A stretch of 64,000 bases of DNA from Sagittula stellata E-37. GTDB lineage: Bacteria; Pseudomonadota; Alphaproteobacteria; Rhodobacterales; Rhodobacteraceae. The notes under the pieces were generated by a model. The model did no database searches. It saw only the letters and a program-made list of their open reading frames with translations, and was not told the DNA's origin. The translations under genes and the position numbers were made by a program. The number at the start of each line of letters is the position of its first letter. Position 1 is the first letter of the stretch. Shown here in pieces: positions 18,742-27,237 of this stretch. The stretch is from positions 2,365,501 through 2,429,500 of the forward strand of contig NZ_CP155729.1 of the NCBI RefSeq assembly GCF_039724765.1, given 5' to 3'.

Positions 18742-19130
18742 CCGGCGGGCAGGGCGGCGCAAAGCCCCGCCCTACGGGATGGTGTCGCTTGTGGCCCCGC
18801 TGCGGGCGACGATCCTTGGCGGCGGCTCCGGGACTCACCAGAAGAAAGCCCGCTTTCCTCCGGTTCCGTCCCTCGCCCGCGCCTTGCCTGACAGGGCCGC
18901 AGCCCCGCGCCAAGCAAAATAGCCGCATCCCCCTTGCGGGGGCCCCTCGGCGATTTGGCTTGTCCCGGTGCGCCGTCCCCGTCGTGGCGTCGCCAGGCGA
19001 CGGACGGCTCCGGAAGAAAGCCCGCGGGGGATGGGGTGCTTCGGGCGCTCTTGCCGGAGGGCGGCGCGGGATCGGATGCGGCGAGAGGTCGTGCTTGACG
19101 GCGCCGCACGGTCGGGCCATCTGAGGCGGC
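18742..19130. other. Long repeat-rich intergenic region before mfd
   Basis: No gene is supported in these 389 nt. The left part contains the 24-base repeat shared with the proA region. GAAGAAAGCCCGC occurs twice, near 18841 and 19014, in direct orientation. A CCGCATCCCCCTTGCGGG hairpin lies near 18925. Translations across it are rich in Arg/Ser/Gly in all frames and look non-coding. It may be a mosaic of dispersed repeats. Confidence 0.55.
18751..18776. repeat. Second copy of the CCGCCCTACG-type dispersed repeat
   Basis: The segment 18753-18776 is the exact reverse complement of 440-463. AGGGCGG (18751-18757) and CCGCCCT (18767-18773) form a 7-bp stem. It lies 10 nt after the DUF599-type gene. 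Confidence 0.8.
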
Positions 19131-22100
19131 ATGGCTGGACAGGTGATCATCGGCGGCGCCCCCGAGGGCTTTGACGCGCGGCTCGTGCTGGGCGAGGTGG
19201 CGAAGGTGGGCGGGCCGGTGGTGCACATCGCCCGGGACGACAAGCGGCTGGCGGCGATGCGCGATGCGCTGGCCTTCTTTGCCCCCGACATGCCGGTCGT
19301 GGTCTTCCCGGCCTGGGACTGCGTGCCCTACGACCGTGTTTCGCCCAATGCCGACATCTCGGCGGCGCGCATGGCGACGCTGGCGGGGCTGGCGCACGGC
19401 ATGCCGGAGCGCTTCGTCCTGCTGACCACGCTGGGCGCGGCCATGCAGCGTCTGCCCGCGCGCGAGGTGCTGCGCGAGGCGGCCTTCACCGCCCGCGTTG
19501 GCGACCGCGTCGACGAGGAGGCCCTGCGCGCCTTCCTCGTGCGTATGGGCTTCAGCCAGGCGCCCACGGTGACGGAGCCGGGCGACTACGCCATCCGGGG
19601 CGGCATCATCGACATCTACCCGCCGGGCGAGGGCGGCCCGGTCAGGCTCGACTTCTTCGGCGACACGCTGGAGGGCGCGCGCCGTTTCGACGCCGCGTCC
19701 CAGCGCACGACGGAAAAGCTCGACGTAGTGGAACTGGCGCCGGTGTCCGAGGTCATCCTCGACGAGGCGGCGATCCTGCGCTTCCGCCAGAACTACCGGA
19801 TCGAGTTCGGCGCGGCGGGTACCGACGACCCGCTGTACGAGGCGGTGAGCGCGGGCCGCAAACACGCCGGGATCGAACACTGGCTGCCGTTCTTCCACGA
19901 CCGGCTGGAAACGCTCTTCGATTACCTGCCCGGCGCGCCGGTGCTGATGGACGACCAGTTGACGCCCGCGCGGCTGTCGCGCTGGGACAGCATCGCCGAT
20001 CAGTACGACACCCGCAAACACGCGCTTTCGCAGAAGAAGACGCTGGGCAGCACGGTTTACAAGCCCGTCCCGCCGGACCTTCTGTACCTCGACGACGGCG
20101 CATGGGAAGAGGCGCTTGGCGACCGCCGCCGCGTGCAGTTCCATCCCTTGCCGCAGGCCACCGGGCCGGGCGTGGTGGATGCGGGCGGGCGCATCGGGCG
20201 CAACTTCGCCCCCGAGCGCCAACAGGAGAACATCAGCCTGTTTGCCGCCCTCGCCGACCACGTGAAGAAGAAGCTGGATCAGGGGCCGGTGGTCATCGCG
20301 TCGTGGTCCGAAGGGGCGCGCGAACGCCTGACCGGCCTGATCGAGGACGAGGGCCTGGCCGAGGTCATCCCGATCCCGAACGCCACCCGCGTGGGCAAAC
20401 GCGGGCTGCACCTTGCGGTCTGGGCGCTCGACACAGGGTTCGAGGCCCCGTGGGAGGCCGCCGGCGACAAGGGCCGGATCACCGTTGTCTCGGAACAGGA
20501 CGTGCTGGGCGACCGGCTGATCCGTAAACCGGCGAAGCGCCGCAAGGCCGAGAACTTCCTGACCGAGCATCAGTCGCTGTCTCCGGGCGACCTCGTGGTG
20601 CACGTCGACCACGGCATCGGCCGCTACATGGGGATGGAGGTCATCACCGCCGCGGGCAGCCCGCACGAATGCCTGCTGCTGCAATATGCCGAGGACGCGA
20701 AGCTCTACCTGCCGGTCGAGAACATCGAACTGCTGTCCAAGTACGGGCATGACGAAGGTCTGCTCGACCGGCTGGGCGGCGGCGCGTGGCAGGCGAAGAA
20801 GGCGAAGCTCAAGGAACGCATCCGCGAGATGGCCGACCGGCTGATCCGGATCGCCGCCGAACGCGCCCTGCGCAAGGCGCCGATGCTGGACCCGCCGCCG
20901 GGCGCCTACGAAAGCTTCGCCGCGCGCTTCCCGTACTCGGAAACCGACGACCAGCTTGCCGCCATCGAAGACGTGATGGACGACCTCCAGTCCGGCCAGC
21001 CGATGGACCGTCTGATCTGCGGCGACGTGGGCTTCGGCAAGACCGAAGTCGCCATGCGCGCGGCCTTCGTCGCCGCCATGTCGGGCGTGCAGGTGGCGGT
21101 GATCGCGCCCACCACGCTGCTGGCCCGCCAGCACTACAAGTCCTTCGCCGAACGTTTTCGCGGCTTCCCGCTGGAGGTCGCGGCCCTGTCGCGCTTCGTC
21201 CCGGCGAAGCAGGCCGCCAAGACCCGCGAGGGCATCGCCAAGGGCACCGTCGACATCGCCATCGGCACCCATGCGCTTCTGGCGAAGACCATCCGCTTCC
21301 AGAACCTCGGCCTGCTCATCATCGACGAGGAACAGCGCTTTGGCGTGCAGCACAAGGAACGGCTGAAACAGCTCCGCTCCGACATTCACGTGCTGACCCT
21401 GACCGCCACGCCGATCCCGCGCACCCTGCAACTCTCGCTGACCGGCGTGCGCGACCTGTCGATCATCGGCACGCCCCCCGTCGACCGCCTGTCGATCCGA
21501 ACCTACGTCTCGGAATTCGACCCGGTCACCGTGCGCGAGGCGCTGCTGCGCGAACACTATCGCGGCGGGCAGTCCTTCATCGTCGTGCCGAAGATCACCG
21601 ACCTGCCGGAGATCGAGGAGTTCCTGAAGGAGCAGGTCCCCGAATGCACCTACGTGGTGGCCCACGGCCAGATGGCGGCAGGCGACCTCGACGAGCGGAT
21701 GAACGCGTTCTACGACGGCAAGTACGACGTGCTGGTGGCCACCACCATCGTCGAATCCGGCCTCGACATCCCGACCGCCAACACCATGATCGTGCACCGC
21801 GCGGACATGTTCGGGCTCAGCCAGCTTTACCAGATCCGGGGCAGGGTGGGCCGCTCGAAAACCCGCGCCTACTGCTACCTGACGACCAAGCCGCGCGCCA
21901 AACTGACCGCCACCGCCGAAAAACGCCTGCGCGTGCTGGGGGCCATCGACATGCTGGGCGCGGGCTTCAGCCTCGCCTCGCAGGACCTCGACATCCGTGG
22001 CGCGGGCAACTTGCTGGGCGAGGAACAGTCCGGCCAGATGCGCGACGTGGGGTACGAACTTTACCAGTCGATGCTGGAAGAGGCGATTTCCAAGATCCGC

Positions 22101-22610
22101 TCCGGCGAGATGGAGGGCCTGACCGAGGAAGACGGCCAATGGGCGCCGCAGATCAACCTCGGCGTTCCAGTCCTGATCCCCGAAGACTACGTGCCCGACC
22201 TCGACGTGCGGCTGGGTCTCTACCGTCGCCTGTCGTCGCTGACCACCAAGGTCGAGCTGGAAGGTTTCGCCGCCGAGTTGATCGACCGCTTCGGCAAGCT
22301 CCCGCGTGAGGTGAACACGCTTCTGCTGGTCGTGCGCATCAAGGCGATGTGCAAGCGGGCGGGCATTGCCAAGCTGGACGGCGGGCCGAAGGGCGCGACG
22401 ATCCAGTTTCACAACGACAAGTTCGCCTCGCCCGAGGGGCTGGTGGCCTTCATCAACGCCCAGAACGGGCTGGCGAAGATCAAGGACAACAAGATCGTCG
22501 TCCGCCGCGACTGGAAGAAGGACCGCGACAAGATCCAGGGCGCCTTCGCCATCGCCCGCGATCTGGCCGAGCACGCAGGCGCACTGAAAAAACGCACCGA
22601 GAAGGCCTGA
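19131..22610 (+). CDS. mfd: Transcription-repair coupling factor Mfd
   Basis: Mfd is the ATP-driven translocase that removes RNA polymerase stalled at DNA damage and recruits UvrA. The 1159-residue protein shows, in order, the UvrB-like N-terminal module (GDYAIRGGIIDIYPPGEGGPVRLDFFGD), the RNA-polymerase-interacting domain (LSPGDLVVHVDHGIGRYMGME), the RecG-like helicase with Walker A GDVGFGKTE near residue 631 and DEEQ at 732-735, the TRG motif region, and a C-terminal TRCF domain (INLGVPVLIPEDYVPDLDVRLGLYRRLS). Length is normal. A long antisense frame covers it but is a base-composition shadow. Confidence 0.97.
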   Translation: MAGQVIIGGAPEGFDARLVLGEVAKVGGPVVHIARDDKRLAAMRDALAFFAPDMPVVVFPAWDCVPYDRVSPNADISAARMATLAGLAHGMPERFVLLTTLGAAMQRLPAREVLREAAFTARVGDRVDEEALRAFLVRMGFSQAPTVTEPGDYAIRGGIIDIYPPGEGGPVRLDFFGDTLEGARRFDAASQRTTEKLDVVELAPVSEVILDEAAILRFRQNYRIEFGAAGTDDPLYEAVSAGRKHAGIEHWLPFFHDRLETLFDYLPGAPVLMDDQLTPARLSRWDSIADQYDTRKHALSQKKTLGSTVYKPVPPDLLYLDDGAWEEALGDRRRVQFHPLPQATGPGVVDAGGRIGRNFAPERQQENISLFAALADHVKKKLDQGPVVIASWSEGARERLTGLIEDEGLAEVIPIPNATRVGKRGLHLAVWALDTGFEAPWEAAGDKGRITVVSEQDVLGDRLIRKPAKRRKAENFLTEHQSLSPGDLVVHVDHGIGRYMGMEVITAAGSPHECLLLQYAEDAKLYLPVENIELLSKYGHDEGLLDRLGGGAWQAKKAKLKERIREMADRLIRIAAERALRKAPMLDPPPGAYESFAARFPYSETDDQLAAIEDVMDDLQSGQPMDRLICGDVGFGKTEVAMRAAFVAAMSGVQVAVIAPTTLLARQHYKSFAERFRGFPLEVAALSRFVPAKQAAKTREGIAKGTVDIAIGTHALLAKTIRFQNLGLLIIDEEQRFGVQHKERLKQLRSDIHVLTLTATPIPRTLQLSLTGVRDLSIIGTPPVDRLSIRTYVSEFDPVTVREALLREHYRGGQSFIVVPKITDLPEIEEFLKEQVPECTYVVAHGQMAAGDLDERMNAFYDGKYDVLVATTIVESGLDIPTANTMIVHRADMFGLSQLYQIRGRVGRSKTRAYCYLTTKPRAKLTATAEKRLRVLGAIDMLGAGFSLASQDLDIRGAGNLLGEEQSGQMRDVGYELYQSMLEEAISKIRSGEMEGLTEEDGQWAPQINLGVPVLIPEDYVPDLDVRLGLYRRLSSLTTKVELEGFAAELIDRFGKLPREVNTLLLVVRIKAMCKRAGIAKLDGGPKGATIQFHNDKFASPEGLVAFINAQNGLAKIKDNKIVVRRDWKKDRDKIQGAFAIARDLAEHAGALKKRTEKA

Positions 22611-22676
22611 CAGGGACAGACCCCCGCGCCGGAATTTAGGTGGCGCCGTGACGTTTCCCGTTTGGCGGATGCGCCG

Positions 22677-22709
22677 GTTTCGTTAACGTGCCTGAACGAA
22701 ACGTTAACG
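22677..22709. promoter_or_regulatory. Inverted repeat with duplicated CGTTAACG upstream of the excalibur gene
   Basis: GTTTCGTT (22677-22684) and AACGAAAC (22695-22702) form an 8-bp inverted repeat. The palindrome CGTTAACG occurs at 22681-22688 and again at 22702-22709, 21 bp apart (two helical turns). It lies 11 bp upstream of the ATG at 22720 and looks like an operator or promoter element. No regulator can be named. Confidence 0.4.
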
Positions 22710-22719
22710 GGTGTATGTC

Positions 22720-22974
22720 ATGCGAGTCCTTTCCATTGTCCTTCTCATCGCCGCCGCGTCCTCTGCCACGGCAGAGCCGCTTTCCGCCGCCGACTTGCGT
22801 GCGCGGCTGACGCCGTATCAGACCGCCCAGGCGTACGATTGTCGCGACGTGAGCTGCAAACGGCTGCGGTCCTGCGAAGAGGCCTGCTTCAAGCTGATCC
22901 AATGCGGGCAGTCGAAACGCGACGGCGACCATGACGGCATCCCCTGTGAAAACCTCTGCCGGTCCCGTTGCTGA
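22720..22974 (+). CDS. Small secreted excalibur-domain protein
   Basis: An 84-residue exported protein. Residues 1-19 form a signal peptide (MRVLSIVLLIAAASSATAE). The mature part has eight cysteines and ends with DGDHDGIPCENLC, the excalibur motif DxDxDGxxCE, which resembles a calcium-binding loop. The preceding YDCRDVSCKRLRSCEEACFKLIQCG matches the cysteine pattern usual before this motif. A GTG at 22711 is in frame, but the ATG gives a better signal peptide. It follows mfd by 109 nt and probably has its own promoter. Confidence 0.75.
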   Translation: MRVLSIVLLIAAASSATAEPLSAADLRARLTPYQTAQAYDCRDVSCKRLRSCEEACFKLIQCGQSKRDGDHDGIPCENLCRSRC

Positions 22975-23107
22975 AGAAAACCGGCATCCTGGCCCCGATG
23001 TTCACGCGGTCGTGAAGGGCAATATAGCCGTTTTCCTGCTCCGCGCCCGATATCCGGCTGGCTGAAGGCGCCTTCCGGCGTTTCGGCCTGTTTGGAGGCG
23101 GCGGGAG

Positions 23108-23148
23108 GGTTAACAACCGGCCGGTTCAGGGGGCCAAACCGGCCGGGA
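23108..23148. repeat. Paired AACCGGCCGGTT palindromes, copy 1
   Basis: GGTTAACAACCGGCCGGTT (23108-23126) is followed by a 10-nt spacer and AACCGGCCGG at 23137-23146. The palindromes start 22 bp apart. The same architecture occurs at 50221-50261 on the other strand. It lies in the convergent region between the excalibur gene and the methyltransferase gene. The two copies can also form a 10-bp hairpin. Confidence 0.7.
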
Positions 23149-23233
23149 CTCACCTTTAGAAAACGTAAACGGCGCGCGGTTAAGGGACCGCGCGCCGTAT
23201 GTCTTGACGGTTTCGGGGGCGTTTCGTGGACGC

Positions 23234-24307
23234 TCAGGCCCGGCGACGACGCCCGCCACGGCGCCCACCGGCACCGCCACCGGCCTCACCGGCGGGTTTG
23301 TTAAAGGCGATCCAGGCCGCGCCACCGTCGTCGTGGTTGGTCAGAAGGTTGGCGGCGCGGATGGCTTCCATCTCCTTGCCGGCGCGCGGTTTGGTCGAGC
23401 CCATCCCGAACAGCGTGACGAAGGTTTCGTCGTCCATATCCTCCCGCAGGATGATGCCTGCGGCCTCAACCTGTTGTTTCTTCTCGGCAATCTTCGCCGC
23501 GTTGATCGGCAAGGCCACCGGGTTCATGATCGCGGAGGTCATGCCCGCGCCCATAGCCATCGGCAGGAAGGCGTTGTTGATGCCGTGCCGGTTGGGCAGG
23601 CCAAAGCTGATGTTGGACGCGCCGCAGGTGGTGTTCACCCCCAGTTCCTCGCGCAGGCGCCTAACCAAGGTAAACACCTGGTGACCAGCCGTGGCCATCG
23701 CACCGATAGGCATCACCAGCGGGTCGACCACAATATCGTGTGCCGGGATGCCGAAATCGGCGGCGCGTTCCACGATCTTCTTGGCGACCGCGAACCGGAC
23801 CTCCGGATCTTCGCTGATGCCCGTGTCGTCGTTGGAAATCGCCACGACCGGCACGTTGTATTTCTTCACCAGCGGCAGAACCAGTTCCATCCGCTCTTCC
23901 TCGCCAGTGACGGAGTTCAGGAGCGGGCGCCCCTCTGCCGCCGCCAGGCCGTTCTCCAGCGCGCCGGGAACGGAGGAGTCGATGCACAAAGGAACGTCCA
24001 CAACCTTTTGAACACACTCGACAAGTTGGCGCATCAGCTCCGGCTCGACAAAGTTGTTGTCGGCATAACGCGGGTCCTCGGCCATCTTGTTGGAGAACAC
24101 CGCGCCAGAGTTGATGTCGAGCACCGTCGCACCCGCCGCGACCTGCGCGATGGCGTCCGCCTCCACGCGCGAGAAATCGCCGCGCTCCAGCTCCTCGTTG
24201 AGGATCTTGCGCCCGGTCGGGTTGATGCGTTCGCCAATCACACAGAACGGCTGGTCGAATCCGATGATCGCGGTTCTGGTCTTCGACTCGACGACGGTAC
24301 GGGTCAT
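23234..24307 (-). CDS. Methyltetrahydrofolate:corrinoid methyltransferase (pterin-binding domain protein) with Arg/Gly-rich tail
   Basis: A 357-residue TIM-barrel protein of the dihydropteroate synthase-like pterin-binding family. It should bind methyl-THF and exchange the methyl group with a corrinoid protein. Visible blocks: FCVIGERINPTGRK (residues 22-35), ATVLDINSGA, PLCIDSSVPGALENGL, PLLNSVTGEEER, PVVAISNDDTGIS, DIVVDPLVMPIGA, and GASNISFGLPNRHGINNAFL. These match the methyl-THF domain of MetH and free-standing MtgA/AcsE-type enzymes. The C terminus is unusual: it ends in a run of Gly and Arg (GGGAGGRRGGRRRRA). The start overlaps the HAD gene stop (ATGA). It is the last gene of a four-gene one-carbon operon. 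Confidence 0.85.
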   Translation of the reverse strand: MTRTVVESKTRTAIIGFDQPFCVIGERINPTGRKILNEELERGDFSRVEADAIAQVAAGATVLDINSGAVFSNKMAEDPRYADNNFVEPELMRQLVECVQKVVDVPLCIDSSVPGALENGLAAAEGRPLLNSVTGEEERMELVLPLVKKYNVPVVAISNDDTGISEDPEVRFAVAKKIVERAADFGIPAHDIVVDPLVMPIGAMATAGHQVFTLVRRLREELGVNTTCGASNISFGLPNRHGINNAFLPMAMGAGMTSAIMNPVALPINAAKIAEKKQQVEAAGIILREDMDDETFVTLFGMGSTKPRAGKEMEAIRAANLLTNHDDGGAAWIAFNKPAGEAGGGAGGRRGGRRRRA

Positions 24308-24972
24308 GTTGTGGTCTCTCCCTTCAATCGCGCGCACAAAGCGTCGAGCGATATGTCCTTGAAATCCTGTAGTGTTTCTCGGGCGCCGGCGGCCCGCAGC
24401 GTGGCATCGTCGAGGCTGGAGCGGATGCCGATGGCATAGGCGCCGGACCCCGCCGCCGCCCGCATCCCCGAGGGGCTGTCTTCGAACGCGATGCAGTGGC
24501 TGGGCGTGACGCCAAGCTGGCGCATCGCCTCAAGGTAGGGCATCGGATCGGGCTTCCCGCGCTCGCATTCTTCCCCGATTACAATGACTTCGAAGGCGTT
24601 CCTCAACTCGATTGCCTGCAGCATCGCTTCCGCGTTGGCGCGCATGGCGTTGGTCACCACCGCCAGCCGCCAGCCATCCGCCTCTGCCGCGCGCACCAGA
24701 GCCTGCACCCCCGGCATCCCCGGATAGGGACGCGGCAGCCGGTTGCGGAACTCCGCCTCCTTCGCCTCCGACAGGCCCTGTGGATCGTCCAGGTCGGGCA
24801 GGATTTCCGCAAAGATATCAACGTTCAGGCGGCCATGCACCTTGGCTATGTAGAACTCGTGCGTCACCTCGATGCCGTAGGGGGCCATCATGTCGGCGAA
24901 GACACGGGCGTGGATCGCGTCCGTGTCCAGCATGGTGCCGTCGAGGTCGAAGAGCAGCGCGGGTTTGGTCAT
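24304..24972 (-). CDS. HAD-superfamily phosphatase (beta-phosphoglucomutase-like subfamily)
   Basis: A 222-residue haloacid-dehalogenase hydrolase. Motif I is LLFDLDGTMLDTD (nucleophile D in FDLDGT), motif II VVTNAM, motif III KPDP, and motif IV FEDSPSGMRAA, so the catalytic set is complete. Helical cap insertion between motifs I and II marks the CbbY/phosphoglucomutase-like subfamily. It overlaps both neighbours by ATGA, so it is made together with the MetF-like and methyltransferase proteins. The substrate is unknown; a phosphorylated folate or corrinoid by-product is a speculation from context only. Confidence 0.85.
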   Translation of the reverse strand: MTKPALLFDLDGTMLDTDAIHARVFADMMAPYGIEVTHEFYIAKVHGRLNVDIFAEILPDLDDPQGLSEAKEAEFRNRLPRPYPGMPGVQALVRAAEADGWRLAVVTNAMRANAEAMLQAIELRNAFEVIVIGEECERGKPDPMPYLEAMRQLGVTPSHCIAFEDSPSGMRAAAGSGAYAIGIRSSLDDATLRAAGARETLQDFKDISLDALCARLKGETTT

Positions 24973-25901
24973 CCGTTTGCCGGGCGCGCCGCGTCGCCGC
25001 CGTTGTCGATGGCCCATTGTGCGTTGGTCTTGATACCGCCCAGCGGGAAGAAATGCACCTGCGCGATGCCGAAGTCCGGGTTGGCCGCCTTGTAGGCGGC
25101 CAGTTCGGTCAGCACCTCGGTCGGCTCGTAGGGCAACAGCAGCTTTGTCACGTCCATAGCGCGCTTCTGCAGCACCTTGAGCGAGGGGCCGACGCCGCAG
25201 GCGATGGCGAACTTGATCAGCGTCTGCAGCTTGGCGGGGCCTGCGATCCCGATGTGGACCGGCAGGGAAATTCCTTCTGCGTTCAGGCGGTTGACCCATG
25301 CGATGATCGGCTTTGCCTCGAACGCGAACTGTGTGGCGAGCGCCATCTGCGCATCCGTCCGCTCCGAGAACGACTGCTTCCAGCGCAGCGCCTCCATCAC
25401 CGCGCGGTCAGAACCGTCGGGGTCGATGTCCTTGTTGCCTTCGGGATGGCCCGCGACGTGCAGCCGCTTGAAGCCCGCCTTGTCGAAGAGGCCGGTCTCC
25501 ATCAGTTGCATGGAGCAATGGAAGTCGCCCTGAGGCTCTGCCACGCCACCGGCCAGAAGCAGCGCCTGTTCCACGCCCGCCTCGCCCTGGTACATGGCGA
25601 TCCAGTTTTCCAGCGTCGCGGCGTCTTTGATGATGCGCGCGGGGAAGTGCGGCATCACGTTGTAACCCTCGGAGGACAAACGCTTTGCGGTGGCTACCAT
25701 CTCTTCGATGGGGGTGCCGTCGATGTGGGCGATGTAGACCCGGGTGCCGTCCGGCAGCAGGTCCCGGAAGTTGTCCACCTTGGCGGCCGTGCGCGGCATG
25801 ACCTCGATGGAATAGCCCTTCAGGAAGGCCTCCACGGCGGCATTGCCCGGGGTCTCGGTGAAAGGGCGGTCTTCGCGTTTACGAAATTGGAACAATGCCA
25901 T
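24969..25901 (-). CDS. Methylenetetrahydrofolate reductase family protein (MetF-like)
   Basis: A 310-residue TIM-barrel flavoprotein of the MetF family, which reduces methylene-THF to methyl-THF. Blocks seen: YSIEVMPRTAAKVDNF near the N terminus (the catalytic-Glu strand of MetF), VMPHFPARIIKD, ALLLAGGVAEPQGDFHCSMQLMETGLF, LHVAGHPEGNKDIDPDG, and VHIGIAGPAKLQTLIKFAIACGVG. It is diverged from housekeeping MetF and belongs to a branch that in Roseobacters sits with corrinoid methyltransferase genes. AAGGAGG precedes the ATG at 25901; the frame start at 25925 is less likely. The end overlaps the HAD gene. Confidence 0.82.
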   Translation of the reverse strand: MALFQFRKREDRPFTETPGNAAVEAFLKGYSIEVMPRTAAKVDNFRDLLPDGTRVYIAHIDGTPIEEMVATAKRLSSEGYNVMPHFPARIIKDAATLENWIAMYQGEAGVEQALLLAGGVAEPQGDFHCSMQLMETGLFDKAGFKRLHVAGHPEGNKDIDPDGSDRAVMEALRWKQSFSERTDAQMALATQFAFEAKPIIAWVNRLNAEGISLPVHIGIAGPAKLQTLIKFAIACGVGPSLKVLQKRAMDVTKLLLPYEPTEVLTELAAYKAANPDFGIAQVHFFPLGGIKTNAQWAIDNGGDAARPANG

Positions 25902-25927
25902 GAGAGCCTCCTTCAGGGTCATCAAGT

Positions 25928-26257
25928 TCAGGCCTGGTTTTCCGCCTGCGCAGAAACATCGGCCCAGCCACCATTTGCGATCAGGGTCTTGAGGCGCTCG
26001 GTGTCGTATTCCGCATCCAGACGCGCGGCCGCGTCAGCCGCCGCTTCCTGCGGATCGCCCGCTACCTCGCCAGAGGGGGCCTTGCGCCACTCGGCCAGGT
26101 ATGCGTCGGTTTCCGCCGCGCCGGATTTCATCGCGGCACGGTCGATCGCCTGCTCGAACCGCTCCGGCAACTGTGCCTTGGCTCCGCGACGGCCCTTGCC
26201 GACGATCACCTGCGCCGGGATGTCCCGCCAGTAGACAATGGTCAGTTCCGTGCTCAT
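25928..26257 (-). CDS. Virulence-factor-domain protein
   Basis: A 109-residue soluble protein beginning MSTELTIVYWRDIPAQVIVGKGRRGAKAQLPERFEQAIDRAAMKSG. I recognise it as the small family named virulence factor (Virulence_fact domain), usually encoded beside MetF-like and methyl-THF methyltransferase genes; the name does not imply a known pathogenic role. The second half (AYLAEWRKAPSGEVAGDPQEAAADAAARLDAEYD) is helical. The ATG at 26257 has GGGGAA upstream; the frame start at 26386 lacks support. It is the first gene of the one-carbon operon, 26 nt before the MetF-like gene. Confidence 0.75.
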   Translation of the reverse strand: MSTELTIVYWRDIPAQVIVGKGRRGAKAQLPERFEQAIDRAAMKSGAAETDAYLAEWRKAPSGEVAGDPQEAAADAAARLDAEYDTERLKTLIANGGWADVSAQAENQA

Positions 26258-26471
26258 CAACGTCGATTCCCCTGTTCGCCTGAAGGTCTCTCTACCCGCA
26301 GGGATGCGCCGCACGGCGTCGGTTTTCGACCCGTGGCGCACCATGAGCGACAGCCTACGGGAAACAGACCGGAAGGTGAACGGCACGTTTGCCCCAAAGT
26401 TTTCAGGAAAATGATGAAATGATTGAGGAGTTTTGACCCACTGACGTCACAATGTCCGGTCAAACCGTTGC

Positions 26472-26479
26472 TTAACCAT
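26472..26479 (+). promoter_or_regulatory. TTAACCAT half-site before the sulfotransferase gene
   Basis: An exact TTAACCAT, the alphaproteobacterial CtrA half-site, lies 34 bp upstream of the ATG at 26513. Eight-base matches can occur by chance, so this is only suggestive. Confidence 0.3.
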
Positions 26480-26512
26480 TCAAGCGGAAGCTGCAGAGGG
26501 AAGGACGGGGCG

Positions 26513-27193
26513 ATGGCAATCACGGTGGACGCATACAGGCTGGCATTCATGCCTTTGCCGAAATCGGCCTGCACATCGGTCAAACGGACACTGGCGCAGG
26601 TCGATCCCGACGTGGCCAAGGACGACACACCGGAGGTGCAGGTCTGGCATGAAGTGTACCCGACGCGCCGGTTCCGCAGCGACCGCTGGGTCCGATACGC
26701 CGACTACTTCCGCTTCTGCGTCGTCCGCGATCCGGTCAAGCGGCTGATGTCGTGTTACACGGATATCGTGGCCAATCGCGAAGAGATGTCCAACAGCCCG
26801 CGCCTGCGTAAGTCGAAGCGCTATCCCGTCGATCCCGACCCGGATTATTTCTTCCTCAACCTCGACGCCTACAAGACGCATTCCTCGCTTGTGAAACATC
26901 ATTGCATGAGCGCGGCATTTTTCATCGGCACGCAGCCTGAAAAGGACTTCGACCGCGTCTACAGGACGTCTGAAATCGACGAACTGGGCAACGACCTCTC
27001 GGTGCGCACCGGCCGGGTCCTGGCCGTGCCGCACGCCAACGCGACGAAGCGCAAGCTGGTGCTCGACGATCTTCTGGATGAAACGGTGGATGCGATCCGG
27101 CCGTTCCTCGAACAGGAGTACGCGCTGCTGAAGGGCTACTTCCGGAACCCCTTCGGATCGAAGATACATGCGGCTTGCGCGATACGGAACTGA
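26513..27193 (+). CDS. Sulfotransferase family protein
   Basis: A 226-residue protein with the two PAPS-binding signatures of cytosolic/Golgi-type sulfotransferases: the 5'-phosphosulfate loop FMPLPKSACTSVKRTL (residues 12-27) and the 3'-phosphate block FRFCVVRDPVKRLMSCYTDI (about 66-85). It would transfer sulfate from PAPS to a sugar or lipid. The acceptor is unknown. The frame is open from 26423, but the ATG at 26513 has AAGGA upstream. It is followed after 44 nt by ppx. It is one of three sulfotransferase-like genes in this window. Confidence 0.8.
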   Translation: MAITVDAYRLAFMPLPKSACTSVKRTLAQVDPDVAKDDTPEVQVWHEVYPTRRFRSDRWVRYADYFRFCVVRDPVKRLMSCYTDIVANREEMSNSPRLRKSKRYPVDPDPDYFFLNLDAYKTHSSLVKHHCMSAAFFIGTQPEKDFDRVYRTSEIDELGNDLSVRTGRVLAVPHANATKRKLVLDDLLDETVDAIRPFLEQEYALLKGYFRNPFGSKIHAACAIRN

Positions 27194-27237
27194 GGCGTAT
27201 CCTGAAAACAAGTTAAGATCGGAAGAGGCGCATCATC

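Noticed and set aside
22681..22709. TTAA pair as a possible CtrA full site
   Set aside because: The two TTAA are 17 bases apart, not seven; kept only as a generic palindromic operator.
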